Assembly (NCBI RefSeq): GCF_900116685.1
Contig: NZ_FPBL01000002.1
Span: 310,001-374,000, forward strand
DNA: 64,000 nt
Origin: Nitrosomonas eutropha
GTDB taxonomy: Bacteria > Pseudomonadota > Gammaproteobacteria > Burkholderiales > Nitrosomonadaceae
Direction: 5' to 3'
A model generated the notes under the pieces. It was not told the DNA's origin. It made no database searches and worked only from the letters and a program-made list of their open reading frames with translations. Positions 1 through 8,965 of the stretch are shown here, piece by piece. The position numbers were made by a program, and so were the translations under genes. Position 1 is the first letter of the stretch, and every line of letters starts with the position of its first letter.

Positions 1-31
1 GGGCGTGACATTACAGCGTATTGTTGGCTGA
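1..31 (+). CDS. cas7: Cas7 (Csd2-like), 3' end only
   Basis: Only the last nine codons are inside the window. The frame reads GVTLQRIVG and stops with TGA at 29-31. The identification rests mainly on position, because cas7 directly precedes cas4-cas1-cas2 in type I-C operons. Cas7 is the backbone subunit that coats the crRNA in the Cascade complex. The stop lies 7 bases before the preferred cas4 start, as expected for one operon. The fragment is too short for an independent call. Confidence 0.5.
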   Translation, partial: GVTLQRIVG

Positions 32-38
32 TAGCAGC

Positions 39-665
39 ATGAATGGTGAATCCGACGACCCCATCATGCTTTCCGCCCTCCAGCACTGGAGCTACTGCCC
101 GCGCCAGTGCGCATTGATCCATCTGGAACAGGCCTTTGATCAAAACGTTCACACCATGCGAGGTAACGCCGTCCATGAGCATGTGGACGACCCTGGTTTC
201 GAAACCTTTGAAGGCGTACGCAGCGAACGTTCTTTACCGGTATGGTCCGATCGGTTGGGGCTGATCGGCAAGTGCGATGTCGTTGAATTTTACCCCGACG
301 GGCAGATTCATCCGGTGGAATACAAACATGGGAAAAAACGGGCCAAACTGCATGATGATCTGCAACTCGCCGCTCAAGCAATATGTCTGGAGGAAATGAC
401 CGGCAAACCCGTCACGCACGGTTCAATTTATCACCATTCCTCACGGCGCCGGCGGGAAGTCATCATCACCTCCGCTTTGCGAGCGCAGGTGGAAGAAACA
501 GTTGCTGCCATTCGCGCATTGCTGGCGACCGACACTTTACCACCTCCTGCAAATGACGCACGTTGCAGGGAATGTTCGCTGAAAGACATTTGTCAGCCGG
601 AAGTGTTGGCACAGAAGTCGAATTACCGAACAGCACAGGCAACGTTATTTACCGTCAATGATTAA
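39..665 (+). CDS. cas4: CRISPR-associated exonuclease Cas4 (type I-C)
   Basis: Cas4 is a RecB-family nuclease with an Fe-S cluster that trims prespacers and checks the PAM before Cas1-Cas2 integrates them. The product is about 208 residues. Visible features are N-terminal cysteines in YCPRQC (about 20 and 24), His46 in the RGNAVHEH segment, Asp80 in KCDVVEF, Glu94 and Lys96 in VEYKHGK, the QLAAQA helix, and a C-terminal cysteine group at about 176, 179 and 185. ATG at 39 is preferred over an in-frame TTG at 21, which would overlap the cas7 stop. All catalytic and cluster residues look intact. cas1 follows after 16 bases. Confidence 0.93.
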   Translation: MNGESDDPIMLSALQHWSYCPRQCALIHLEQAFDQNVHTMRGNAVHEHVDDPGFETFEGVRSERSLPVWSDRLGLIGKCDVVEFYPDGQIHPVEYKHGKKRAKLHDDLQLAAQAICLEEMTGKPVTHGSIYHHSSRRRREVIITSALRAQVEETVAAIRALLATDTLPPPANDARCRECSLKDICQPEVLAQKSNYRTAQATLFTVND

Positions 666-681
666 CTGATCAAGACAGACT

Positions 682-1716
682 ATGCGCCAGATTCTCAATA
701 CCCTTTATATCCTGACTCCCAACGCTTACGCACATCTGGAAAACGATACCCTGCGCATCGATGTGGAACGAGAAAAGAAATTACAGGTACCGTTACATCA
801 TCTGGGCTCAGTCGTATGCTTTGGTAACGTGCTGGTTTCCCCGGCTCTGATGCATCGTTGTGCCGATAATGGCATCAGCCTTGTACTGGTGGATGCTAAT
901 GGCCGTTTCAAGGCTCGCCTGGAAGGTTCGGTCAGCGGCAATGTTTTACTACGCCAGGCTCAGCATCGCAAAGTGAACGATAAGAATTTTGTGTTGGCAA
1001 CCACACAGGCAATCATTGCTGGAAAATTGCGCAATGCACGACAGGTACTGCTACGCGGTGCACGCGAAAGTAACGACGAGGCTGACCAGAGAATATTGAG
1101 CGGTGCCTCGGAATCTCTGGCCTTCTCAATCCGAAGCTTGCCACAATCAAGAGATCTTGATCATGTACGCGGGATTGAGGGAGATGCGGCTAAAACTTAT
1201 TTTTCTGCTCTGCCCCATCTGGTCCGCAAAGATATACGTGAATTCTTTACAATGGACGGACGAACACGCCGCCCGCCACGTGATCGTTTCAATGCCATGC
1301 TTTCATTTATTTATTCTATGGTCATGAATGATTGCCGCTCGGCGCTGGAAAGTGTCGGACTGGATCCGCAAATAGGTTTTTTGCATGCAATACGCCCGGG
1401 AAAAGCTGCACTAGCACTGGATCTGATGGAGGAATTCCGTGCATTCCTGGCCGACCGGCTGGTACTGACGCTGATCAACCGCGGGCAGATCACCGCACGG
1501 GATTTGCAGGTACGGGAAGGCGGGGCAATCCATCTGGAGGACAAAGCCAGGAAAGCTGTGGTCGTTGCTTATCAGGAACGCAAGCAGGAAGAAGTTACCC
1601 ATCCGTTACTGGGAACCAAAGTGCCTATCGGCCTGCTGCCGCAACTTCAGGCAAGATTCATGGCCCGTGTTATACGCGGCGAAATGGATGGTTATCTCCC
1701 TTTCCTGACCAGATAG
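682..1716 (+). CDS. cas1: CRISPR integrase Cas1 (type I-C)
   Basis: Cas1 is the integrase that inserts new spacers at the leader end of a CRISPR array, working as a Cas1-Cas2 complex. The product has 344 residues, the usual type I-C length. It shows the N-terminal beta domain ([18 protein letters not shown]) and the catalytic helical domain. The metal-binding residues are visible as Glu in the [12 protein letters not shown] segment, His in FLHAIRPGK and Asp in ALDLMEEFR. The gene lies between cas4 and cas2 and shows no frameshift, so the adaptation module appears functional. Confidence 0.96.
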   Translation: MRQILNTLYILTPNAYAHLENDTLRIDVEREKKLQVPLHHLGSVVCFGNVLVSPALMHRCADNGISLVLVDANGRFKARLEGSVSGNVLLRQAQHRKVNDKNFVLATTQAIIAGKLRNARQVLLRGARESNDEADQRILSGASESLAFSIRSLPQSRDLDHVRGIEGDAAKTYFSALPHLVRKDIREFFTMDGRTRRPPRDRFNAMLSFIYSMVMNDCRSALESVGLDPQIGFLHAIRPGKAALALDLMEEFRAFLADRLVLTLINRGQITARDLQVREGGAIHLEDKARKAVVVAYQERKQEEVTHPLLGTKVPIGLLPQLQARFMARVIRGEMDGYLPFLTR

Positions 1717-1718
1717 TG

Positions 1719-2009
1719 ATGCTGATTATTGTTACCTACGACGTTTCAACAGAAACCAAAGCTGGCCGCAAACGATTGCGACGAATCGCAAAAGTTTGCG
1801 AAAGCATCGGGCAGCGTGTGCAAAAATCCGTATTTGAATGCCGTGTTGATTTGATGCAATATGAAGAACTGGAACGCCGCCTGCTGGCAGAAATAGACGA
1901 GCAGGAAGATAATCTGCGACTGTATCGGTTAACCGAACCAATTAAACTCCATGTAAAAGAATATGGAAATTTCAAGGCAGTTGATTTTGAAGGGCCACTC
2001 ACCATCTGA
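1719..2009 (+). CDS. cas2: CRISPR-associated protein Cas2
   Basis: Cas2 is the small dimer that bridges two Cas1 dimers during spacer acquisition. The product is 96 residues and begins [11 protein letters not shown], with the family Asp at the end of the first beta strand, followed by a ferredoxin-like fold. The start is ATG at 1719, two bases after the cas1 stop. The frame is open further upstream inside cas1, but that part is not Cas2-like. This is the last cas gene. A repeat array would normally follow, and only one degenerate repeat-like sequence is present. Confidence 0.95.
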   Translation: MLIIVTYDVSTETKAGRKRLRRIAKVCESIGQRVQKSVFECRVDLMQYEELERRLLAEIDEQEDNLRLYRLTEPIKLHVKEYGNFKAVDFEGPLTI

Positions 2010-2189
2010 TACGCGCGAACCTGTAGCATCGGCCAAATGCCGGCCGGTTCGCGCCACATCTAACCACATGATACAGAATAGAAAAATAATTTACCCCTCC
2101 TTTTATCTGTTACATGCAGTCAAGGAAAATCTGATGTTCGCGCAAACTGCTCGAATTTTGATGATGTATCAAGAAGTTGTAACTGTACT
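2010..2189 (+). other. AT-rich spacer after cas2, candidate CRISPR leader
   Basis: This stretch between cas2 and the repeat-like sequence has no convincing gene. It is A+T rich, especially after about 2070, and sits where the leader of a type I-C array lies. It was assigned by position alone. No second copy is available in the window for comparison. Confidence 0.35.
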
Positions 2190-2227
2190 GTAGCGCCCGG
2201 TCACCTGTCGGGTGTGTAAATTAAAAT
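2190..2227 (+). repeat. Solitary degenerate CRISPR-repeat-like sequence
   Basis: A single 38-base sequence begins GTAGCGCCCGGTCACC and contains an eight-pair stem (GCGCCCGG with TCGGGTGT, using three G-U pairs). Its 3' part aligns without gaps to the classic type I-C repeat end ending in GTGGATTGAAAC, and every mismatch seen is a C-to-T or G-to-A transition. No further copies follow up to the next gene at 2340. The consensus is quoted from general knowledge and not from a search. Confidence 0.5.
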
Positions 2228-2339
2228 AGGGATACTCAAATTTGAATAGCGCTAATTATTATATTCAAAAGTAAAATACGTGCAAAAGTCATAGAATATA
2301 AAAAATATCATACGTATTCATGAGACAAAAAAATAGAAA

Positions 2340-3542
2340 ATGAATTGGTACAACTTCAAATATCAGTATCTGGTACGTTTCTGGTCACCCGTGCCCGCAG
2401 TGATTGCAGCCGGTATTCTCTCTGCCTTTTACTTCGGTATTACTGGCACTTTCTGGGCCGTAACAGGCGAATTCACCCGCTGGGGCGGCCATATCCTGCA
2501 ATGGCTGGGCGTGGATGTTTCCCACTGGGGTTATTTTCAGGTCATCGGTCTGCAGGGTTCACTGCTGACACGTATTGATGGAGTGATGATTCTCGGTATG
2601 TTTGTAGGGTGTTTCTCGGCAGCATTGTGGGCCAATAACGTCAAATTGCGCTTACCCCAGCACCGTATCCGTGTGTTTCAGGCCATTATGGGGGGCATTA
2701 TCGCGGGCTTCGGAGCGCGCCTGGCCATGGGATGTAATCTGGCGGCATTTTTTACCGGCATTCCGCAGTTTTCTTTGCATGCCTGGTTTTTTGCTATTGC
2801 TACCGCAATCGGCTCGCTGGCAGGCGCCAAGGTCAGCCTGTTGCCAATATTTCGCATTCCGGTACAGCTGCAAAAAGTATCAGCAGCGCAACCACTTAAC
2901 CAGCATGCAACCCGAGCACAGCGCCACTTTCGCATCGGCATGTTATTGTTTATTACTTTTGTGCTGTGGGCGGTTTCCAGAGCGCTGGATGAACCCAGGC
3001 TGGGTTATGCTGCCCTGTTTGGTCTGGCTTTTGGCCTCATCATTGAGCGTGCGCAAGTGTGTTTTACTTCAGCGTTTCGTGATCTGTGGATTACCGGCCG
3101 CACGCAAATGGCCAAGGCGATTATCGCGGGCATGGCAGTCGGTGCGATTGGTGTTTACAGCTACGTACAACTAGGAATGGATCCTAAAATATTCTGGGCC
3201 GGGCCAAATGCAGTCATTGGCGGATTACTGTTCGGCTTTGGCATTGTGCTGGCAGGTGGCTGCGAAACAGGCTGGATGTATCGCGCGGTGGAAGGACAGG
3301 TGCATTTCTGGCTGGTGGGATTAGGTAACATTATCGGCTCCACACTGCTGGCACTGGTATGGGATGATCTGGCGCCCATTCTTGTCGTAAATTTTGACAA
3401 GATCAATCTCCTTAAGACATTCGGACCACAAGGCGGCCTACTGGCTACCTATACTATGCTGGGTGTGTTTCTGGCACTGGTGCTGTACTGGGAAAAATAT
3501 TTCTTCGCCCGAAAAGCCCGCCAGGCTCTGCAAACGGCCTGA
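2340..3542 (+). CDS. YeeE/YedE (TsuA-like) thiosulfate or sulfur-compound transporter
   Basis: This 400-residue inner membrane protein belongs to the YeeE/YedE (DUF395) family, whose characterised member TsuA takes up thiosulfate. It is very hydrophobic with about nine or more membrane segments. The cysteines that guide the substrate in this family are visible in GARLAMGCNLAAFF, ERAQVCFTSAFRD and VLAGGCETGWMYR. Two similar halves (around residues 60-140 and 220-320) suggest the usual internal pseudo-repeat. A TusA-like gene starts 15 bases after its stop, matching the common TsuA-TsuB pairing. No strong Shine-Dalgarno sequence is seen before the ATG. The substrate is inferred from family only. 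Confidence 0.85.
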   Translation: MNWYNFKYQYLVRFWSPVPAVIAAGILSAFYFGITGTFWAVTGEFTRWGGHILQWLGVDVSHWGYFQVIGLQGSLLTRIDGVMILGMFVGCFSAALWANNVKLRLPQHRIRVFQAIMGGIIAGFGARLAMGCNLAAFFTGIPQFSLHAWFFAIATAIGSLAGAKVSLLPIFRIPVQLQKVSAAQPLNQHATRAQRHFRIGMLLFITFVLWAVSRALDEPRLGYAALFGLAFGLIIERAQVCFTSAFRDLWITGRTQMAKAIIAGMAVGAIGVYSYVQLGMDPKIFWAGPNAVIGGLLFGFGIVLAGGCETGWMYRAVEGQVHFWLVGLGNIIGSTLLALVWDDLAPILVVNFDKINLLKTFGPQGGLLATYTMLGVFLALVLYWEKYFFARKARQALQTA

Positions 3543-3557
3543 ATATAAGCGCCTCCC

Positions 3558-3797
3558 ATGAAATCAACTACCATCATTCCTGATTTTCGCCTCGATATGA
3601 TAGGAGAACCCTGCCCCTATCCTGCTGTAGCAACGCTGGAAGCTATGCCTCAGTTACAGCCGGGGCAGATTCTGGAGGTGATTTCCGACTGCCCACAGTC
3701 AATCAACAACATTCCGATTGATGCCAAAAATCATGGCTACGAAGTTCTGGAGATCCAGCAGGATGGTCCCACCATTCGTTATTTGATCCGCCGTTAA
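3558..3797 (+). CDS. TusA/SirA/YeeD-like sulfur carrier (TsuB-like)
   Basis: This 79-residue cytoplasmic protein has the family signature CPYP in IGEPCPYPAVATLEAM. The cysteine is the thiol that carries a persulfide or receives thiosulfate sulfur. The size and two-layer alpha/beta pattern match TusA-domain proteins. It lies immediately downstream of the YeeE-family transporter, so it probably accepts the imported sulfur compound. The convergent cysG gene (siroheme for sulfite and nitrite reductases) fits a sulfur assimilation theme, although that link is inference. Confidence 0.85.
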   Translation: MKSTTIIPDFRLDMIGEPCPYPAVATLEAMPQLQPGQILEVISDCPQSINNIPIDAKNHGYEVLEIQQDGPTIRYLIRR

Positions 3798-3833
3798 GAT
3801 AGCGCTCGCCACCAGATCAACCGGGGTTTGAAG

Positions 3834-5264
3834 CTAAGGATGTTTCGAGTAAGTAGGCGTATTTTCCAAAGATTTTGAAGTTGAATTGAACCAGGCAAGT
3901 TTCTGACGAAGCTTGACCACTTCTCCCACAATGATGAGTGTTGGTGGTTTCAATGGGTTATCCCGAATGATTGTCGGCAATGTTGCAAGTGTGCCGGTGA
4001 GAACACACTGATTAGGGGTTGTACCCTGCTGAATAATAGCAGCTGGTGTCGTTTCTGGCAGACCATGGGCAATCAACTGCCGACATAACTCGGAGACGCC
4101 CAGCAACCCCATGTAGACGACAATCGTCTGGTTGGGACGCGCCAGTGCCGACCAATCAAGTTGTACCGTGTTGTCTTTCAGGTGTCCGGTTACAAAAACG
4201 CAGGAATGCGCGTAATCCCGGTGGGTCAGAGGGATACCTGCATAACTGGCCACACCGGATGCGGCTGTAATGCCAGGAACAACCTGGAATGGAATCCGAT
4301 GTTGTGACAAAGTTTCAATTTCCTCACCCCCTCGTCCAAAAATAAAAGGATCACCACCTTTCAACCGCAATACACGTTTACCTTCCTGCGCCAGCTTGAC
4401 CAGCAGGTCGTTGATTGATGTCTGCGGCAGGGTATGTTGATTACGTTCCTTGCCAGCATAGATACGGTCAGCATCCTGTCTGACCATATCCAGGATGGCA
4501 GGAGCAACCAGCCGGTCATAAATCACCACGTCTGCCTGCTGCATCAGGCGCATAGCGCGGAAAGTCAACAGATCCGGATCTCCCGGGCCTGCTCCCACCA
4601 GATAAACTTCCCCAACCGGAGGTTGATCCACACTACTATTCAATGTTTCTAATAAATAATCCCGGGCAGCCCGATCTTTGCCAGCAAATACCATTTCTGC
4701 AAACGGCCCCTGCAGCATCTTTTCCCAGAAGAAACGACGATTTTCCTGGTGAGGAAAATGCTGTCTGACTTGTTCACGAAACTGCGCGGCATAAGTTGCC
4801 AGTCGGCCATAGGCAGCGGGAATTAATGCTTCCAGTCGTGCACGCAACAGCCTTGCCAGTACTGGAGAACTGCCACCACTTGATACCGCAACGATAATTG
4901 GAGAGCGATCCAGAATGGAAGGCATGATAAAGGTGCATAAATCCGGATTATCGACAACGTTTACTGGAATACCTGCTTCCCGGGCTGCAATCGAGATAGC
5001 CTGGTTGGTTGCCTGATCATGCGTAGCGGCTATAACCAGCACCCTGTCCTGCAAGTGATCCGGGCGAAAGGTTTCGGCGTTATGTGAGATTGAAGGGAAT
5101 TGCTGCAACAAACCAGCGAATTCAGCACTAATTGCGGGGGAAACGACATGGATGTGCGCCCCTGCTCGCAGCAGCAACCTCGTCTTGCGGGCTGCAACAC
5201 CTCCTCCGCCAACAATCAAACAATTTCGCTGTTTAATGTTGAGAAAAACCGGCAAGTAATCCAT
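3834..5264 (-). CDS. cysG: Siroheme synthase (multifunctional CysG)
   Basis: CysG makes siroheme from uroporphyrinogen III by SAM-dependent methylation, NAD-dependent oxidation and iron insertion. The product has about 476 residues. The N-terminal dehydrogenase/ferrochelatase half has the nucleotide motif LIVGGGGVAARKT, and the C-terminal methyltransferase half starts VYLVGAGPGDPDLLT and contains RLKGGDPFIFGRGGEE. The start chosen is MDYLPVFLNIK at 5264, the usual family N-terminus, rather than an upstream in-frame codon at 5291. Siroheme serves sulfite and assimilatory nitrite reductases. The gene is convergent with the sulfur transport pair. Confidence 0.95.
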   Translation of the reverse strand: MDYLPVFLNIKQRNCLIVGGGGVAARKTRLLLRAGAHIHVVSPAISAEFAGLLQQFPSISHNAETFRPDHLQDRVLVIAATHDQATNQAISIAAREAGIPVNVVDNPDLCTFIMPSILDRSPIIVAVSSGGSSPVLARLLRARLEALIPAAYGRLATYAAQFREQVRQHFPHQENRRFFWEKMLQGPFAEMVFAGKDRAARDYLLETLNSSVDQPPVGEVYLVGAGPGDPDLLTFRAMRLMQQADVVIYDRLVAPAILDMVRQDADRIYAGKERNQHTLPQTSINDLLVKLAQEGKRVLRLKGGDPFIFGRGGEEIETLSQHRIPFQVVPGITAASGVASYAGIPLTHRDYAHSCVFVTGHLKDNTVQLDWSALARPNQTIVVYMGLLGVSELCRQLIAHGLPETTPAAIIQQGTTPNQCVLTGTLATLPTIIRDNPLKPPTLIIVGEVVKLRQKLAWFNSTSKSLENTPTYSKHP

Positions 5265-5426
5265 ACAGATAAAATAGGATTCAATAAACAAAGAACCGTC
5301 TGGCCCGTTAAAGGTTAATCAGAACGATGTATAACCTCTTATTCCGGAATTACATATCCGGGTTCAGTACCTGCTGATTGTGCTATCTCCTGCCCACGAT
5401 CAGAATTCAGGCCATGGATGTGCCGA

Positions 5427-6440
5427 TTATTGAACTCTTTCCCGCTTGTACAGATCCTCAATGGTCATACCCATGCCAGCTTCACCACCAAACACTGTAC
5501 CGAGTGTCTTGCTCTGGAGATGTTTAATATTGAAATCGTAGAATTCCTTTTTTAGCGGGAAGTATCTCACTTCCTCAATCAATTGCTGTGCGTGTTGCAT
5601 ATAAAAGATAACAAATTCATTTATTTCCGGTTTATTTGCTGATTTTGCATTTACATAAATAAAGAGAGGACGCGATAATGGCTTATAACTTCCATTTTGT
5701 ACGGTAAGCATGGAAGGCAGAACACCGCCAGCACCATTATCAATCGCCACAGCTTTCAGTTTCTTCTGATTTTCAATGTAGTAGGCAAAGCCAAAGAAAC
5801 CTAATGCATTTAAATCGCTCGCCACACCCTGAACGAGTACATTGTCATCTTCCGAGGCAGTAAAATCTCCACGACTGGATTTTGCCTTACCGACCACGGC
5901 TTCGGTGAAATAGTCGAATGTACCTGAATCAGCTCCTGCACCGAAAAGTTTGATTTTGGCATTGGGCCAAGCCGGGTTGATTTGATTCCAGTTAAGTATC
6001 TTTTCTTGCGCTGCAGGCTCCCATATTTTTTTTAACTCAGCAATTGTTATGGATTTAATCCAGCTATTTCTGGGGTTGACCGCCACCGTCAATGCATCAA
6101 AAGCAATTGGCATCTCGATGTATTGCACGCCATTCTGCCGACATTGCTCCATTTCAGAAGACAGGATCGGGCGAGATGCATTCACAATATCGATTTCCCC
6201 TCTGCAGAATTTTTTGAATCCTCCACCGGTACCGGAGATACCGGCGGTAACCATAGTGGCCCCTTTTGTGGCAGTCTGAAAATCCTCAGAAACAGCTTCT
6301 GTAATCGGGAAAACAGTACTCGATCCATCTATCTTGACAAGCGATCTGGCTTGAATATATCCACTAATTCCACTCAGAAGGATAAGGGTCGTAATTAAAA
6401 ATCCGGCTCTACTACTGGATTTTAATAAGAACTGTTGCAT
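5427..6440 (-). CDS. PstS-family phosphate-binding periplasmic protein
   Basis: This is a substrate-binding protein of the PstS family, about 337 residues, with an N-terminal signal sequence (hydrophobic run around FLITTLILLSGISGYIQA). The mature part begins near LVKIDGSSTVFPITEAV, and SGTGGGFKKFC and GADSGTFDYF are phosphate-contact segments of this family. The start is ATG at 6440, preceded at good distance by AAGGTGA; an upstream in-frame TTG would include that ribosome site in the gene. No pstCAB transport genes are nearby, so it is an orphan binding protein. A PHO-box-like sequence lies 85-104 bases upstream. Confidence 0.85.
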   Translation of the reverse strand: MQQFLLKSSSRAGFLITTLILLSGISGYIQARSLVKIDGSSTVFPITEAVSEDFQTATKGATMVTAGISGTGGGFKKFCRGEIDIVNASRPILSSEMEQCRQNGVQYIEMPIAFDALTVAVNPRNSWIKSITIAELKKIWEPAAQEKILNWNQINPAWPNAKIKLFGAGADSGTFDYFTEAVVGKAKSSRGDFTASEDDNVLVQGVASDLNALGFFGFAYYIENQKKLKAVAIDNGAGGVLPSMLTVQNGSYKPLSRPLFIYVNAKSANKPEINEFVIFYMQHAQQLIEEVRYFPLKKEFYDFNIKHLQSKTLGTVFGGEAGMGMTIEDLYKRERVQ

Positions 6441-6524
6441 AATAGTCACCTTGATGTTCAAGAATTAAAGAAAAGATATCTGACCTGTATACCCTATGAC
6501 TCTAACTTCAGGTATTCACCAAAG

Positions 6525-6544
6525 ATAAACAAGATATATTACAG
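6525..6544 (-). promoter_or_regulatory. PHO-box-like sequence upstream of pstS
   Basis: On the minus strand this reads CTGTAATATATCTTGTTTAT. The first half matches the PHO-box half site CTGTCAT at six of seven positions and the central ATAT matches the usual spacer. The second half is poor. The location, in the only gap between glmM and the phosphate-binding gene, is what makes it worth listing. Confidence 0.35.
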
Positions 6545-6559
6545 TCTTGTGATGGTAGC

Positions 6560-7936
6560 TCAGTACCCAGCAGTTGAAGCAGTGGCCTGTTGCTGAATTA
6601 TTCCAGCAATTTTCTCAGCCCAGTATTCAATCTGTTGAGGGTCTTTTCCTTCCACCATCACCCTGATTAACGGTTCAGTTCCAGAAGCACGCAGTAAAAT
6701 ACGCCCATCATTTCCCAATGCCTGTTCTGCCTCGTTTTTGCATGTCTCTACTACCTGATCATTCTGAAAATTAAAATCTTTGGGAACTTTTATATTAATT
6801 AATCTTTGGGGAAAGAAAACAACATCACGCATTAAGTCAGCAAACATCAAACCCGTGTCACGTAATGCATATAAAACCTGGAGAGCTGAAACAATTCCGT
6901 CGCCTGTCGTATGTTTATCACGGCAGATAATATGGCCGGAATTCTCTGCGCCCAAGTACCAGTCATTCTGTTGCAGCAATTCAGACACATAACGATCTCC
7001 GACATTTGCCCGTGCAAATGGAATTCCGAGCCGCTCAAAAGCGTGCTCAACAGCCAGATTGGTCATGAGTGTCCCAACCACTCCACCTTGTAGTACACCG
7101 CGCTGCTGTCTATGTTTAGCAATAATGTAGGCCAGGCTGTCACCATCGTATACCACCCCTTCTCCGCTCACCATCAGCACTCGGTCGCCATCGCCATCTA
7201 CAGCAATACCAAAATCTGCACCATGTTGCAAAACTGCACCTTGTAGTGCCTTGATATGGGTTGCACCACATTCATGATTAATGTTGAACCCATCCGGATT
7301 TGCATGAATGGTTACAACATCAGCGCCCAGTTCATGCATCACATGCCCGGCGACCTGGTAATCCGCACCATTGGCACAATCAACCACGATTTTCCAGCCT
7401 CGTAAATCAAGCTGATTAGGAAAGGTACTTTTACAAAATTCGATATACCGGCCTTCTTCATCCTTAAGACGTTGTACTCTACCTAATTTGATAGAAGGCG
7501 CTGTTTCTATAGGAAAATCCAGCTCAGCTTCAATTTGAAGCTCCACACTATCCGGCAGTTTTGAGCCTTCAGAAGAGAAAAACTTAATGCCATTATCATA
7601 AAATGGATTGTGTGAAGCAGAAATAACTGCTCCGGCCTGAATGCGCAGCGCTCGCACAAGGTAGGCTACAGCAGGGGTTGGTAATGGCCCGGATAGCAGA
7701 ACATCTACCCCTGCCGCCGAGAAACCAGCCTCCAGCGCGGATTCCAGCATGTATCCGGATATGCGTGTATCTTTTCCAATCAGGATAGTGGGTCGTTTAT
7801 CTACCGCCAGTTTCCAATCGGACGCCAGCAACACTTTGCCAACAGCATACCCCAGACGCAGGAAAAAATCGGGCGTGATCGGGAATTCCCCCACCTTTCC
7901 ACGAATGCCATCTGTACCAAAATATTTTTTCTTCAT
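6560..7936 (-). CDS. glmM: Phosphoglucosamine mutase
   Basis: GlmM converts glucosamine-6-phosphate to glucosamine-1-phosphate for UDP-GlcNAc, peptidoglycan and lipopolysaccharide synthesis. The product has 458 residues. It starts MKKKYFGTDGIRGKVGE, carries the phosphoserine loop in VISASHNPFYDNGIKFF, the metal loop DGDGDRVLMV, and the C-terminal phosphate-binding RASGTEPLIRVMVEG. The start ATG follows AGGGAAG. The gene lies downstream of folP, the order also known in E. coli, and the two genes are separated by 166 bases. Confidence 0.97.
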   Translation of the reverse strand: MKKKYFGTDGIRGKVGEFPITPDFFLRLGYAVGKVLLASDWKLAVDKRPTILIGKDTRISGYMLESALEAGFSAAGVDVLLSGPLPTPAVAYLVRALRIQAGAVISASHNPFYDNGIKFFSSEGSKLPDSVELQIEAELDFPIETAPSIKLGRVQRLKDEEGRYIEFCKSTFPNQLDLRGWKIVVDCANGADYQVAGHVMHELGADVVTIHANPDGFNINHECGATHIKALQGAVLQHGADFGIAVDGDGDRVLMVSGEGVVYDGDSLAYIIAKHRQQRGVLQGGVVGTLMTNLAVEHAFERLGIPFARANVGDRYVSELLQQNDWYLGAENSGHIICRDKHTTGDGIVSALQVLYALRDTGLMFADLMRDVVFFPQRLINIKVPKDFNFQNDQVVETCKNEAEQALGNDGRILLRASGTEPLIRVMVEGKDPQQIEYWAEKIAGIIQQQATASTAGY

Positions 7937-8102
7937 ATCAGTGTCGCTTCCCTGTTGAATTCCAGATCAAAGTATTTAACAGAATTCACAATATCACAAT
8001 CAATACCCCACAGATGCTAGTGTCTGATAGATCAATAGTAATCAACTACCCAATTGTCATACTCGTATTATAGGGTCTGGGTACTGATTATCGTACAATC
8101 AA

Positions 8103-8957
8103 TTATTGGTCGGGTGACGGGTATATCAGAAAACCTGGATAAATACGATCCATTGCCGCAAACACTGAAAATGCATCACGGGTCGCCTTGACATCATGCA
8201 CCCGTACAATCCTGGCACCCTGTCCCACGGCCAAAAGAGCAGCCGCCACGCTGGCATACACACGATTATCAACTGTATTACCTGTAATCATTCCCAGCAT
8301 TGATTTACGTGAAATACCCGCCATAACAGGCAGATCCATAGCGGTAAAATGGTCCAGATGGTGTAACAAGGCAAGATTGTGCTCCAGTGTTTTACCAAAG
8401 CCAAAACCGGGATCAATAATGATTCGCTCACGTGCAATCCCGGCTGATATTGCCAATGCAACATGTTGTTCCAGAAAAGCCATGACCTCGGCAATCACAT
8501 CCGAATACTGCGGATCAAGCTGCATTGTCTCTGGTCGGCCTTGCATATGCATGAGACAAGCCATAACAGAGCTGTCTGCAACAACTTCCAGTGCACCAGG
8601 AGCTTGCAGCGCATTGGTATCATTAACAAGAACAACCCCGGCATTAATAGCGGCTTGCATCACTTCCGGTTTGGAAGTATCAACCGAAACCGGAATATTC
8701 ATATTCAACGCAAATTCTATGACGGGCATGATCCGTGACAGCTCTTCATCCGATTCAACAGATCGACTCCCGGGACGGGTAGATTCCCCTCCGATATCAA
8801 GGATATCTGCACCTTCCCGAACCAGGCGATTCACCTGTTCAATTGCTTTCCCGGTTGTATCAAAACAGCCGCCATCAGAAAAAGAGTCGGGCGTGACATT
8901 GATCACCCCCATGATCAGTGGGCAATTTTCTTGAAGAATCCTTTGCAGTTTATTCAC
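8103..8957 (-). CDS. folP: Dihydropteroate synthase
   Basis: FolP condenses p-aminobenzoate with dihydropterin pyrophosphate in folate synthesis and is the sulfonamide target. The product has 284 residues. Family motifs are MGVINVTPDSFSDGG near the N-terminus, DIGGESTRPGS for pterin binding, IDPGFGFGKT, and the C-terminal VRVHDVKATRDA. The start appears to be GTG at 8957, with no recognisable Shine-Dalgarno sequence, because a strong terminator hairpin sits just upstream. The gene lies between ftsH and glmM as in many proteobacteria. Confidence 0.96.
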   Translation of the reverse strand: MNKLQRILQENCPLIMGVINVTPDSFSDGGCFDTTGKAIEQVNRLVREGADILDIGGESTRPGSRSVESDEELSRIMPVIEFALNMNIPVSVDTSKPEVMQAAINAGVVLVNDTNALQAPGALEVVADSSVMACLMHMQGRPETMQLDPQYSDVIAEVMAFLEQHVALAISAGIARERIIIDPGFGFGKTLEHNLALLHHLDHFTAMDLPVMAGISRKSMLGMITGNTVDNRVYASVAAALLAVGQGARIVRVHDVKATRDAFSVFAAMDRIYPGFLIYPSPDQ

Positions 8958-8965
8958 TTGAGCAA

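Noticed and set aside
1332-1718. Upstream extension of the cas2 frame
   Set aside because: It lies inside cas1 in another frame, and Cas2 proteins start at the conserved [10 protein letters not shown].
2228-2339. Possible continuing CRISPR array after the repeat-like sequence
   Set aside because: No second copy of the repeat or regular spacing was found before the next gene at 2340.
8188-8934. Long open plus-strand frame of 248 codons
   Set aside because: It is antisense to folP, whose product is complete and conserved; the antisense product has no family features.
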